Assembly (NCBI RefSeq): GCF_025506335.1
Contig: NZ_JANZYO010000005.1
Location: 402,453 to 466,452 of the forward strand
Reading direction: 5' to 3'
Source: Mumia quercus
Lineage (GTDB): Bacteria; Actinomycetota; Actinomycetes; Propionibacteriales; Nocardioidaceae
DNA length: 64,000 bases
Under the pieces are notes generated by a model. The model searched no databases. It was not told the DNA's origin and worked only from the letters and a program-made list of their open reading frames with translations. The translations under genes were made by a program, and so were the position numbers. Below, piece after piece: positions 18,607-27,713 of the stretch. The stretch's first letter is position 1. Every line of letters starts with the position of its first letter.

Positions 18607-19734
18607 TCACCGAGAGGGCTTCGCCAGCACGCTGGCGAAGCCCTCTCGCGTCTGGGTCCAGGTGAAGGCGCGGCTCTTGTCGAGCGCGCCCTTGCCGAGG
18701 CGCTCGCGCAGCGCGTCGTCGGTCATCAGCCGCCGCACGGCGTCGAGGAACTCGGCGCGGTCGTCCACGAGGACGCCGGAGTCACCGTCGTCCACGGACT
18801 CCTGGGTCCCGCCCGCCGACCGGTACGCCACCGTCGGGGTGCTGTGGGAGCCGGCCTCGCCGACGACCAGCCCCCAGCCCTCCTTCAGCGAGGGGAGCAA
18901 CATCAGCCACGACGACGCGTACACGGCATGCTTCGTACGCTCGTCGACGAACCCGGTGAAGACGACCCGGTCCGCGACGCCACGGGCTGCGGCGTAGTCC
19001 CGGAGCTCCTGCTCCCACCATCCGTCGCCGACGACGGTGAGCGTGAGGTCCGGGAACTCCGTGAGCTCCGCGACGGCGTCGATCGCGTGCTCGACCTGCT
19101 TGTGCGGGACCAGGCGGCCGACGACGCACATCGTGGGGTGCGTCGACCGCTCGACGTCGGTGACCGGTGTCGGGTCGGTGCCGTTGTGGACGATCGAGAT
19201 CCGCTCGCGGTCGACGCCGAGGGCGACCAGCTCGTCGCGGGTGGCGGTCGAGACCGCGACGTAGCGTGAGCGGCGGTAGAGCCGAGGCGCGAGCCAGGAC
19301 TCGATCCACCACCCGATCCGGCCCACCAGGCCCGGGTACACGACCGGCCACTGCTCGCGGTGGACGTGGTGGACGAGGACCACGACCGGCTTGCGGGTCG
19401 CGAGCCGGGTGAAGAACGGGAGACCGTTCTGGACGTCGACGACGACGTCGATCCGTCCGAACCGACGCAGCAGCAGGCCGAGGAAAGCGTGGAGGTAGAC
19501 GGCCATCTTGTCGCCCCGGCGGACGAAGCGGATGCCGTCACGCAGCTCGTCGCGGGGAGCCTGGTCGTGGGCGGCGCAGAACAGCGTGACGCGGTCGCCG
19601 CGCTCGACCAAGCCCAGCGCGACCTCCTCCACGAACCGCTCGGAACCGCCGCCCTCGGGGTTGCGCGTGTCACGCCAGTTGCAGATGAGCACGTGACGTG
19701 ACGGTCGCCGCGTCGGCTGGCTCGCTGATGCCAT
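18607..19734 (-). CDS. Glycosyltransferase family 4 protein
   Basis: This 375-residue cytoplasmic enzyme has a GT-B fold. The N-terminal part (VLICNWRDTRNPEGGGSERFVEEVALGLVERGDRVTLFC) is typical of GT4 acceptor domains. The C-terminal donor domain has VVGRLVPHKQVEHAIDAV, the catalytic-type motif PSLKEGWGLVVGEA and the nucleotide-sugar EX7E region. In the M. tuberculosis Rv0224c-Rv0228 locus a comparable glycosyltransferase (Rv0225) adjoins a methyltransferase, as here. ATG at 19734 follows gggagg. Its 3' end is built into the terminator hairpin. Confidence 0.88.
   Translation of the reverse strand: MASASQPTRRPSRHVLICNWRDTRNPEGGGSERFVEEVALGLVERGDRVTLFCAAHDQAPRDELRDGIRFVRRGDKMAVYLHAFLGLLLRRFGRIDVVVDVQNGLPFFTRLATRKPVVVLVHHVHREQWPVVYPGLVGRIGWWIESWLAPRLYRRSRYVAVSTATRDELVALGVDRERISIVHNGTDPTPVTDVERSTHPTMCVVGRLVPHKQVEHAIDAVAELTEFPDLTLTVVGDGWWEQELRDYAAARGVADRVVFTGFVDERTKHAVYASSWLMLLPSLKEGWGLVVGEAGSHSTPTVAYRSAGGTQESVDDGDSGVLVDDRAEFLDAVRRLMTDDALRERLGKGALDKSRAFTWTQTREGFASVLAKPSR
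18611..18648. terminator. 18-bp perfect inverted repeat overlapping the end of the GT4 gene
   Basis: cgagagggcttcgccagc (18611-18628), a 2-nt centre and the exact reverse complement (18631-18648). It lies between the converging DUF2613 and GT4 genes and encodes the last residues of the GT4 protein. It should work as a bidirectional terminator. Confidence 0.8.
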
Positions 19735-19811
19735 CGTGTGATCTCCCTCCCAGCGGCCGCCCAGGTTACCAGCGAGTCAAGGGACCCCGAATCACCTCAT
19801 GGGTCGTCGGC

Positions 19812-19823
19812 TATCGTCGGCGC
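19812..19823 (+). promoter_or_regulatory. -10 box of a probable leaderless methyltransferase/aftD promoter
   Basis: TATCGT at 19812-19817 lies 6 nt before GTG 19824. This supports that start codon over longer in-frame alternatives upstream. Confidence 0.5.
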
Positions 19824-20567
19824 GTGACCGCTCCCTCCCTCGATCTCGCGCGCCCGACGCTGGGCCGGTCCGTTCGGCTCTTCCGGGCGCACCGGGTGGA
19901 GCAGAGTGATCCCGACCACTTCTACGGGATGCTCGCCGCCGACTCCGTCGCTCAGCTGGCCCGGTACGGCTCGCTGGACGGGCAGCACGTCCTCGACGTC
20001 GGGGGCGGCCCTGGATACTTCGCGAGCGCCTTCCGGGCAGCCGGCGCGCGCTACACCCCGCTGGACTCCGACCTCGGAGAGCTGTCCGGGCTCGGTGACC
20101 CCGAGCCCGGGACCGTGATCGGCAGCGGCATGTCGTTGCCGTTCCGTGACGGGGCCTTCGACGTCACCTACTCGTCCAACGTCCTCGAGCACGTGCCGGC
20201 GCCGTGGACGATGGCGGACGAGATGATGCGCGTGACGCGTCCCGGCGGACTCGTCTTCTTGTCGTACACCTTGTGGTTCGGGCCCTGGGGCGGCCACGAG
20301 ACCGCGCCCTGGCACTACCTGGGTGGCCGTCGGGCTGCCGATCGCTACGCGCGCCGGCACGGCAAGCGCCCCAAGAACGACTTCGGTACGTCCCTGTTCC
20401 CCGTCACCGCCGGCGCCGGCCTGCGCTGGGCTCGGACGCAGACGGCCGGAGAGGTGCTCGAGACGATGCCCCGGTACCACCCGGGCTGGGCGTGGTGGAC
20501 GCTGCGTGTGCCGCTGCTGCGGGAGGTGACGACGTGGAACCTCGCGATCGTCGTCCGGAAACGCTGA
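19824..20567 (+). CDS. SAM-dependent methyltransferase (Methyltransf_11 type)
   Basis: This 247-residue class I methyltransferase has motif I VLDVGGGPGYFASAFRAAG, then YTPLDSD, the post-I region FDVTYSSNVLEHVPAPW and the GGLVFLSYT strand. Such proteins adjoin the GT4 gene in the mycobacterial envelope locus (Rv0224c). The substrate is probably a glycan or lipid intermediate, but this is inference. Its last 34 bp overlap the start of aftD in another frame, so the two are coupled. Confidence 0.85.
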   Translation: MTAPSLDLARPTLGRSVRLFRAHRVEQSDPDHFYGMLAADSVAQLARYGSLDGQHVLDVGGGPGYFASAFRAAGARYTPLDSDLGELSGLGDPEPGTVIGSGMSLPFRDGAFDVTYSSNVLEHVPAPWTMADEMMRVTRPGGLVFLSYTLWFGPWGGHETAPWHYLGGRRAADRYARRHGKRPKNDFGTSLFPVTAGAGLRWARTQTAGEVLETMPRYHPGWAWWTLRVPLLREVTTWNLAIVVRKR

Positions 20568-23500
20568 CCTGGCGCTTCCGTCTCCTCGCGGTGAGCCTCG
20601 GGCTCGTCGCGATCGCGTTCGTCCAGTCGCCCGGGCGGGTGCTCACGGACACGAAGCTCGACCTCACGGTCGACCCGGCGGGCTTCCTGGCACGGGCGCT
20701 GACCCTGTGGGACCCGGTCGGTGCTTTCGGGCAGGTGCAGAACCAGGCGTACGGCTATCTGTTCCCGATGGGACCGTTCTTCCTGCTCGGTGACGCCGTC
20801 CAGCTCGAGCCCTGGGTGATCCAGCGCCTGTGGTGGTCCCTCCTGCTGGTGACCGCCTTCCTCGGCATCGTCAAGCTCGCCGGAGCGCTGCGCATCGGCG
20901 CACCGTGGGCGCGTGTCGTCGCCGGCCTGGCGTACGCCCTGTCGCCGCGGATGCTGTCGGTGATCGGCCCGAGCTCCGTCGAGGTCTGGCCGATGGCGCT
21001 GGCCCCGTGGGTCCTGGTGCCCCTGGTGATCGGGATGAGGCGCCACGACCCGCGGTGGATGGCGGCGCTGAGCGCGCTCGCCGTCGCGTGCGTCGGCGGC
21101 GTCAACGCGGTGGCGACGTTCGCCGTCATCCCGCTCGGCGCGCTCTGGCTGCTGCTCGCGCCGGCGTCGCCGCGCCGCCGGTCGATGATGCTGTGGTGGC
21201 CCCTCTTCGTCCTCCTGGGGACGCTGTGGTGGCTGGTGCCGCTGTTCCTCCTGGGCGAGTACAGCCCTCCCTTCCTCGACTACATCGAGAGCGCGTCGAC
21301 GACGACGTTCGCCGCGACGCTGTTCGACGCCCTGCGGGGAACCAGCAACTGGGTCCCGTACGTCGACCCGAACTCGGTCGCCGGCAACGACCTCCTGCGC
21401 TCGATCGGCCTGATCGCCAACGGGGTCGTCGTCGTCGCCCTGGGCGTCGTCGGGATCGCTCGGAGCGCCACGCGGCACCGTCGGTTCCTCCTCGCCGGTG
21501 CCGTGCTCGGCCTGGTCCTCCTCACCCTCGGGCACACGGGCACGGTCGACGGCTGGGGGGCCGACAGCATCCAGCGCGCGCTCGACGGCGTGCTCTCGCC
21601 GCTGCGCAACACCCACAAGTTCGACCTCGTGGTCCGCATCCCGCTCGTCCTCGGGCTCGCCGCCGCCCTCTCCGGCGCGGGCGCGGCGCTGAAGAAGGCC
21701 GACGGCGAACGGGTGCTGCGCCGTGGGGTCGCCGTTCTCGGCGTGGCCGCCGTGGTCGGCGCCACGGTGCCTGCCTGGACCGGGTCCCTCGCCAACCGCG
21801 GGACGTACGAGGCGGTGCCCGACTACTGGCGCGACGCCGCGAGCTGGCTGAAGACCCACGACTCCGGCCAGCGTGCCCTCGCCGTGCCGGCCTCGGCGTT
21901 CGGCGACTATCTCTGGGGGCGGACGGGCGACGACGTCCTTCAGCCGCTGGCCGGTGCGCCCTGGGCGACGCGGAACGCGGTCCCGCTCGCGCCCGGCGGC
22001 AACATCCGCACCCTCGACGCCATCGAGCGCCGGCTCGCGTCGGGCCAGGGGTCTGCCGGGCTCGCGCGGTTCCTCGAGCGCTCCGGCGTCAACTACCTGG
22101 TCGTCCGCAACGACCTCGCGCTGACCAACGAGAACACCCACGTCGAACGGATCTACGCGACGCTCGCGCAGACGCCGGGCGTCAACTCCGTCGCCTCGTT
22201 CGGGCCGACCGTCGGCAGCACGGCCGTGGCGGTCGACGCGGAGGACGAGACCGTCCTGGTCAAGGGCGGCTGGCAGGCAGAGCGCCCAGCGGTCGAGATC
22301 TTCGCGGTCGGCTCGGGCGGGCGAGGCCCGGTCACGGTGCAGGACGCCGGCAGCACGCCCGTCGTCGCGGGTGGTCCGGAGTCGTTGCTCACCCTGGACG
22401 AGCTCGGGCAGCTCGGTGGTGCCGCGCTCCTCGCTGACGACGTCGTGGGGGAGGAGCGTCCCGAGCAGGTCGTCCTCACCGACGGGGCGCGTCGCCAGGA
22501 GGCGGCCTTCGGCCGGGCGGAGCAGAACCGCTCGGCATCTCTGGCCGCCGACGAGCCCTACTCGCTCGACCGTCCCGTGCACGACTACCGCGTCAGCCCC
22601 GACGAGCGGTACCTCTCCGTGCCGCGGATCGTGGGCGCAAGGCGTGTCAGCGCCTCGTCGTCGCAGTCCGACGCGGGCTCGCCCGGACCGCTCGTGCCCG
22701 GCGAGCAGCCGTGGTCGGCGCTCGACGGGGACCCGCGGACCACCTGGCGGGCCGGGGGCGGGGACGAGGAGACGTCCTGGATCGAGGTCGAGTTCGGCGG
22801 ACCTGTCGACGTCGACCGCATCACCGTGACCATGGACAGGGATGCCGAGCGCGCGCGGCGCCTGACCGTGCGTACCGACGTCGGCGAGGTGGCCACCACC
22901 GCCCAGCCCGGCGTGTCCACGAACGTCGTGCTCCGCCCCGGGGCGACCCGCACCTTGCGGGTGTCCGGTGCAGCGTCGGCGTTCGAGCCGCTCGCGCTCA
23001 CAGAGATCGACATCCCGGGAGTGGAGATCACGCGCCCGCTGGTCATGCCGACCCTCCCGTCGTCCTGGGGCGCCCCGGACCAGATCGTGATGACCGTCGA
23101 CCAGGCCTACCGGTCGGGTTGCCTCGACGTCGAGGGCGACACCCGTTGCATCGAGGACCGCGAGCAGTGGGGCGAGGACGGACGCGTCCTGGACCGTGAG
23201 CTGACGATCGGCGCCGACGCCTCGTACGCTCCGCAGCTGCAGGTCGCGCCGGTGGGCGGCGCCGCCTTCGACGCTGCCGTCCAGTCGGAGAAGCTCGCCG
23301 CCGCCTCCGCGAGCTCCTACGCGGTCGAGGACCCGCGCAACAGCGTCGTGCGGGCGATCGACGGGGACCTGGCGACAGGGTGGGTGGCGGCCGCCGACGA
23401 CCACGACCCGACCCTGACCCTGGCGTGGGTCGGTGAACGGCGGGTCGGCCGGGTCGCCGTGACGACGAGCCGCGCGCTGTCGGCTTCCGAGCCGCGCGAG

Positions 23501-24625
23501 GCCAGGCTGGTCTTCTCGGACGGCTCGGAGCGCGAGGTCACCTTCGAGGACGGTGTCGCCCGCTTCGACCCTGTGCGCGCCGAGTCTGTGGCGATCCACT
23601 TCACCGCTACCGACAACCGTCAGGCGATCGACGACTTCGGCGTGAAGTCGTCGCTCCCGGTCGGGGTCAGCGAGGTCCGGCTGTCGCCGCGACGACCGGT
23701 CTTCCCGCAGCCTCCGCGCGCCGACAGCGCCCTCGGCCGCTGTGGCAACGGGCCGCTGGTGGAGATCGACGGCCGTACGTACGAGACGCGCGTGCGCGCC
23801 TCCAGCGTCGAGATGCTCACGTCGGCGTCGCTCCCCGCGACCCTCTGCGGGCTCGCAGAGGTCGAGCTGTCCGAGGGGACGCACCGCATCCGGGTCGTCG
23901 GCAACGACCTCTACCGTCCGCTGTCGCTGACTCTCGGCGACCTGGCCGGTGGCGCTCAGGCCGCCGGCGCCACGCCGACGGCCTGGGGCAGGACCGCACG
24001 GACCGTCCCGCTCGACGACGAGGCGGACGGCGAGCGACTGGTCACGGTGGCGGAGAATGCCAACGCCGGCTGGCAGGCGGCCACCGGAGCGAGGTCGGTC
24101 CAGGTCAACGGCTGGCAGCAGGGCTGGCTCGTCGACAGCCAGCAGGACACGCTCAGCCTCAGCTATGCCCCGGCGCCGTGGTACCGCGCCGCGCTGATCG
24201 GTGGTGCTCTCGCGTTCGTCGCCCTGCTCGGGCTGACGTTGGTCCGGCGTCGCGTCCAGCTCCCCGCGGTCGGGGAGCGCCGTGGCGGGAGCTGGGCGCT
24301 GCTGGTCGCCGGAGGGGTGGCTGCCGGTCTGCTCGCCGGCTTTGCCGGTGCGGCGGTGGCGGTCGTGGCGTGCCTGGTGGGACTGCTCCTGCGGGGCCGC
24401 GCCGACGAGGCGCTTGCCTGGCTGGCGGGGATGCCGATCGTGGTGGCCGCGGTCGGCTACGTCGTCCAGCCGTGGGGCTCGGAGTCGGGGTGGGCGGGCG
24501 AGAGCAGCTGGCCTCAGCTGCTGGTCGTCGCCTCGCTCGGGCTGGTCGCCTCGGCCGTCGTGGGCGGAGGCGTACGACGCCCGAGGTTGCGCAGGCGCAT
24601 CGTCGGGAGCTCGATCACCCGGTAG
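20534..24625 (+). CDS. aftD: Alpha-(1->3)-arabinofuranosyltransferase family protein (AftD type)
   Basis: This protein is about 1363 residues long, close to mycobacterial AftD (about 1400). The N-terminal GT-C membrane domain has an acidic first loop (DTKLDLTVDPAGFLARALTLWDP) and around ten helices to about residue 440. A large extracytoplasmic part contains two F5/8-type carbohydrate-binding modules (about 719-775, SALDGDPRTTWRAGG; about 935-977, RAIDGDLATGWVA). Two or more C-terminal helices follow (from about 1219). AftD adds branching arabinofuranose from decaprenyl-phosphoryl-arabinose to arabinan. GTG 20534 is the first credible start; GTG 20591 is an alternative. Its 3' end overlaps the convergent acyltransferase by 112 bp. 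Confidence 0.88.
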   Translation: MEPRDRRPETLTWRFRLLAVSLGLVAIAFVQSPGRVLTDTKLDLTVDPAGFLARALTLWDPVGAFGQVQNQAYGYLFPMGPFFLLGDAVQLEPWVIQRLWWSLLLVTAFLGIVKLAGALRIGAPWARVVAGLAYALSPRMLSVIGPSSVEVWPMALAPWVLVPLVIGMRRHDPRWMAALSALAVACVGGVNAVATFAVIPLGALWLLLAPASPRRRSMMLWWPLFVLLGTLWWLVPLFLLGEYSPPFLDYIESASTTTFAATLFDALRGTSNWVPYVDPNSVAGNDLLRSIGLIANGVVVVALGVVGIARSATRHRRFLLAGAVLGLVLLTLGHTGTVDGWGADSIQRALDGVLSPLRNTHKFDLVVRIPLVLGLAAALSGAGAALKKADGERVLRRGVAVLGVAAVVGATVPAWTGSLANRGTYEAVPDYWRDAASWLKTHDSGQRALAVPASAFGDYLWGRTGDDVLQPLAGAPWATRNAVPLAPGGNIRTLDAIERRLASGQGSAGLARFLERSGVNYLVVRNDLALTNENTHVERIYATLAQTPGVNSVASFGPTVGSTAVAVDAEDETVLVKGGWQAERPAVEIFAVGSGGRGPVTVQDAGSTPVVAGGPESLLTLDELGQLGGAALLADDVVGEERPEQVVLTDGARRQEAAFGRAEQNRSASLAADEPYSLDRPVHDYRVSPDERYLSVPRIVGARRVSASSSQSDAGSPGPLVPGEQPWSALDGDPRTTWRAGGGDEETSWIEVEFGGPVDVDRITVTMDRDAERARRLTVRTDVGEVATTAQPGVSTNVVLRPGATRTLRVSGAASAFEPLALTEIDIPGVEITRPLVMPTLPSSWGAPDQIVMTVDQAYRSGCLDVEGDTRCIEDREQWGEDGRVLDRELTIGADASYAPQLQVAPVGGAAFDAAVQSEKLAAASASSYAVEDPRNSVVRAIDGDLATGWVAAADDHDPTLTLAWVGERRVGRVAVTTSRALSASEPREARLVFSDGSEREVTFEDGVARFDPVRAESVAIHFTATDNRQAIDDFGVKSSLPVGVSEVRLSPRRPVFPQPPRADSALGRCGNGPLVEIDGRTYETRVRASSVEMLTSASLPATLCGLAEVELSEGTHRIRVVGNDLYRPLSLTLGDLAGGAQAAGATPTAWGRTARTVPLDDEADGERLVTVAENANAGWQAATGARSVQVNGWQQGWLVDSQQDTLSLSYAPAPWYRAALIGGALAFVALLGLTLVRRRVQLPAVGERRGGSWALLVAGGVAAGLLAGFAGAAVAVVACLVGLLLRGRADEALAWLAGMPIVVAAVGYVVQPWGSESGWAGESSWPQLLVVASLGLVASAVVGGGVRRPRLRRRIVGSSITR

Positions 24626-25707
24626 AGCACCTCCGACACCAGGAGGCTGATCCCGACCGTGAGGACGAAGACCTCCCACCCGGGCGCCGCGAAGACCTCG
24701 TAGTCCCGCCAGGCGAAGACCAGGTGGAGCACGACGAGGTGGCAGCAGAACAGGCTGTACGAGATGAAGCCCAGGTGGCGCAGCGCCGACACCGAGAGCA
24801 CGCGCTGGAAGGTCGTCGACGGCGGCGCGAAGATCGCCGGCAGGATCAGCAGGGCTGCCGCAAGGGCGTACAGGACGTTCTTGACCACGGCCTCCGCCGC
24901 GGACGGCGGCTCGAGGAGGACGGGTCCGGCGATCGGTGTGCTCGCCACCAGCAGCACGGCGGCCGCGGCCAGCCACGCCGACCACGGCGCGGTGGCCAGC
25001 CGGCGTACGAGCGTCGACTGCTCGATCTCGGCGATCGCGAAGGCGAGGCCCACGCCGAACCAGCTGAGGTAGGCCGGGAGCCACTGACCCGGTGACGGGA
25101 GGTTGCCGAGCGGTGAGGTCGCTGCGAGGCCGTTCCAGACCCAGCTCAGCACCGCCGCGGCGGCGAGGACGAGGAGCAGCAGACCGGGACGCCAGCGCCG
25201 GCGGCACACCGTACGGGCGAGGACCGCCATGCCGAGCGGCAGCAGGAGGTAGAACGCGACCTCGGTCGACAGGCTCCACATCTGGGTCAGGCCCGTGGTG
25301 AGCCCGTCCTCGGTGTAGAGGCTGGTCAGGGTGAGGTTCTCGATCCAGGTGGCAGGGCCGGCGCCGTCGTTCTCGGGGAGGAGGGTCAGCGCCGCCACGA
25401 CCGACACCCAGTAGACCGGGAGGATGCGAAGCGCGCGGTGCCAGAAGTAGCGTCCCGTGGGCGGGGTCGGGGAGCGGCGCGCGAGTGCGGAGAGGTACGG
25501 CTCGCCGAGGAGGAAGCCGGAGAGCACGAAGAAGACGGCCACGCCGAAGTCGAGGCGGGCCGTGAGTGCGCCGAGGGTGCCCTGGGTGTAGTAGCCGGCC
25601 CAGAAGGCGACGTGGGTCGCGACCACCGCGAGCGACGCGACGGCACGCATCGTGTCGAGCGCGGGATAGATCGTGCGGTGCTCCCGCTCGTCAGGACGGT
25701 CCTTCAC
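24514..25707 (-). CDS. Membrane acyltransferase (acyltransferase 3 / OafA type)
   Basis: This 397-residue protein has about ten transmembrane helices. It opens with YPALDTMRAVASLAVVATHVAFW, with the catalytic-type His in the first helix, then FFVLSGFLLGEPYL and the RALRILPVYW motif of acyltransferase-3 proteins. These acylate glycans or peptidoglycan using cytoplasmic acyl donors. The cluster in M. tuberculosis has a similar gene (Rv0228). GTG 25707 overlaps the stop of the upstream gene (GTGA). The 3' end is antisense to the end of aftD. Confidence 0.87.
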   Translation of the reverse strand: MKDRPDEREHRTIYPALDTMRAVASLAVVATHVAFWAGYYTQGTLGALTARLDFGVAVFFVLSGFLLGEPYLSALARRSPTPPTGRYFWHRALRILPVYWVSVVAALTLLPENDGAGPATWIENLTLTSLYTEDGLTTGLTQMWSLSTEVAFYLLLPLGMAVLARTVCRRRWRPGLLLLVLAAAAVLSWVWNGLAATSPLGNLPSPGQWLPAYLSWFGVGLAFAIAEIEQSTLVRRLATAPWSAWLAAAAVLLVASTPIAGPVLLEPPSAAEAVVKNVLYALAAALLILPAIFAPPSTTFQRVLSVSALRHLGFISYSLFCCHLVVLHLVFAWRDYEVFAAPGWEVFVLTVGISLLVSEVLYRVIELPTMRLRNLGRRTPPPTTAEATSPSEATTSS

Positions 25708-27542
25708 CGTGACATCGCCTCCAGGTTGCCGACCGTCACCTGGTCGACGCAGACAGGACGTCCTCCCGCGTCGATCGAGACCGAGTCGTACGAGCCGACC
25801 GTGGGGAGGAAGAGCGTGTGCAGGCCACGCTCGAGGTGCACACGGTACGCGTTGTCGCCCGCGCTCACGGCGGCGTACCCGTCCTCGCCCGCGAGGTAGC
25901 CGATCGACATCCAGAAGGAGTAGTCGATCGTGGGGCTGGAGAGCGGGATCGTGACCGGCGCATCGGCGTCGCCGAGCGCGTACCCGCACCCGTCGGCCTC
26001 GCCCGGCACGGACGTGATGCCGGGGGCGACGAAGGCTTTCGCGACCTCACCGGACTGGTCGAGGATCATCAGGTCGTTGGCCGTCTGCGGGGTCGAGAAG
26101 CGGTCGCCGAGCGGGGCGAAGAACCGCGACGGCAGGTTGTACGGGGTGTTCACGTTCCACATGACCTCGTCGGGGACGGGGACGTCGGCGAGCGCGGGCC
26201 GGTCCGCCTCCTCGATCGAGGCGATCGCCGTACGGCCGAAGTCCTTCACGGCGTTGCCGTCGTGCCACGGGCGGGCGTAGGTGATCGACGACCAGACGGA
26301 GCCCGCGACGTACGCGGCGACGGCCGCGACCAGGACCAGCCGGGACGGTCGGACGGTGATCAGCGGCTGGTCGCGCGGCTCGGACGACTCGACGGCGCCG
26401 CGCAGCGGCATCATCGCGAGGGCGAGGACGAGGGCGAGCACGGCGGTCGCGTCAGACAGGTAGCGGGCCTCGTTGCCGCTGATCTCACCGAACGCACCCG
26501 AGCGGCCGACGGCGATGATGCCGTACGAGATGAGGAGGTACGGGGCGGCGATCACGAGGGAGCGCAGCGCCCGGACCCGGGTCGCGTACAGGTAGCCCCA
26601 CCCCGCGACGACGACCATCCACGAGACCGCGACGAGGAACGTCGACGGCGCCGTCACCGAGCGCGGCCCGTCGTTGAGGAGCTCCCAGGACCAGGACAGG
26701 CCGCTCAGCCCGGTGCCGAGGGTGTCGAAGAGCATGGATCGCGCCAGGGCCAGGTAGTCGGTCTCGCCGGCGGCCTGGTCTCGGGGCATCCGGGCGAAGT
26801 ACATGGCGAGGTAGGCCAGCCCCAGCGCGCCGTACGTCAACCAGGCCCACAGGTAGCGGCGGACGACGGCGACGAAGCGCTGGCGCAGCCCGCCCTCGGC
26901 GAAGTACAGCAGGGCGAGCAGGCCGAAGACCATCGGCAGCGCGATCGCCTTGACGTAGAACAGCATGCCCACCCCGGTGGCGAGGGTGGCCAGCAGCGCG
27001 TACCGGTAGCGGCGGGTCCGCAGGTAGGTCACGTGGGCGAGGACGCCGAGGAAGATGCAGGTGTGCAGCGGGAGCTGGTTGATCATCGCCGCGTACCACG
27101 TGAGGCTGGGGACGCTCAGGACGCTGAAGAGGTAGAACGCGAGCGGCACCAGGATGAGCGGCCGGTTGCCGAAGAGCTTGGCGAGCATCCACCAGCAGGT
27201 CAGGCCGGCGAGCGCCTGCAGGACGACCGTCTCCAGGGCCGCGAGCCACCACGCGAACGGGCCGCCCCAGGTGACGATCTTGACCAGGACGAAGCTCAGC
27301 GGCATGAAGTGGACGTTGTGCGGACGTACGTACCAGGCGGCGTCGTCCTCGCCACGGGCGATGTCGGTGAGGAACTGGAAGTCGTCCTCGAAGAACCAGC
27401 TGCCGCCCACGATCCAGGCCCGGAGCAGGAGCTGGGCGGCGATCAGCGACAGCGCGACCGCCGTCACCTTCTGGGCACGCGACAGGTCGGCAGGGATCCA
27501 TCCGCGGACCGCCCGCTTCGTGTCCGCGGCGAGTGTGCTCAC
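25704..27542 (-). CDS. Large GT-C-like membrane protein, envelope cluster
   Basis: This 612-residue protein has about eleven transmembrane segments. The first extracytoplasmic loop has SWFFEDDFQFLTDIARGEDDAAWYVRPHN, an acidic pair typical of lipid-linked-sugar transferases, then an extracytoplasmic C-terminal domain of about 170 residues. No closer family is recognised. It is the first gene of a two-gene unit with the acyltransferase. GTG 27542 is supported by a TACACT -10 box 7 nt upstream (27555 to 27550 on the minus strand), giving a leaderless transcript. Confidence 0.75.
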   Translation of the reverse strand: MSTLAADTKRAVRGWIPADLSRAQKVTAVALSLIAAQLLLRAWIVGGSWFFEDDFQFLTDIARGEDDAAWYVRPHNVHFMPLSFVLVKIVTWGGPFAWWLAALETVVLQALAGLTCWWMLAKLFGNRPLILVPLAFYLFSVLSVPSLTWYAAMINQLPLHTCIFLGVLAHVTYLRTRRYRYALLATLATGVGMLFYVKAIALPMVFGLLALLYFAEGGLRQRFVAVVRRYLWAWLTYGALGLAYLAMYFARMPRDQAAGETDYLALARSMLFDTLGTGLSGLSWSWELLNDGPRSVTAPSTFLVAVSWMVVVAGWGYLYATRVRALRSLVIAAPYLLISYGIIAVGRSGAFGEISGNEARYLSDATAVLALVLALAMMPLRGAVESSEPRDQPLITVRPSRLVLVAAVAAYVAGSVWSSITYARPWHDGNAVKDFGRTAIASIEEADRPALADVPVPDEVMWNVNTPYNLPSRFFAPLGDRFSTPQTANDLMILDQSGEVAKAFVAPGITSVPGEADGCGYALGDADAPVTIPLSSPTIDYSFWMSIGYLAGEDGYAAVSAGDNAYRVHLERGLHTLFLPTVGSYDSVSIDAGGRPVCVDQVTVGNLEAMSR

Positions 27543-27713
27543 TCGCCGGAGTGTAGCGGTGGGGTGGTGGGCGACCTGCCGGATCTCGGCACCTCAGAGG
27601 GACTGAGCAGGCGTCGGCGGTCGCCGATGTCAAATCGTTGCACGCCGGTGGTCCAGGACCTCCCTACCGGCTGGTAGTGTCGCGTCCGTCTCATCGACTG
27701 TGAGGGAGTTCAC
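27543..27713. promoter_or_regulatory. Divergent promoter region of the membrane protein and DUF3068 genes
   Basis: This 171-nt gap holds TACACT (minus strand, 27555-27550) for the leaderless gene on the left. On the right is TAGTGT (about 27675-27680) followed by a gaggga ribosome-binding site for DUF3068. No other structure is evident. Confidence 0.45.

Noticed and set aside
20345-25279. 1644-codon open frame antisense to the methyltransferase and aftD
   Set aside because: Its translation is Arg/Asp/Val/Gly-rich with no domain pattern, and it is explained by the third-position GC bias of the real genes on the other strand.
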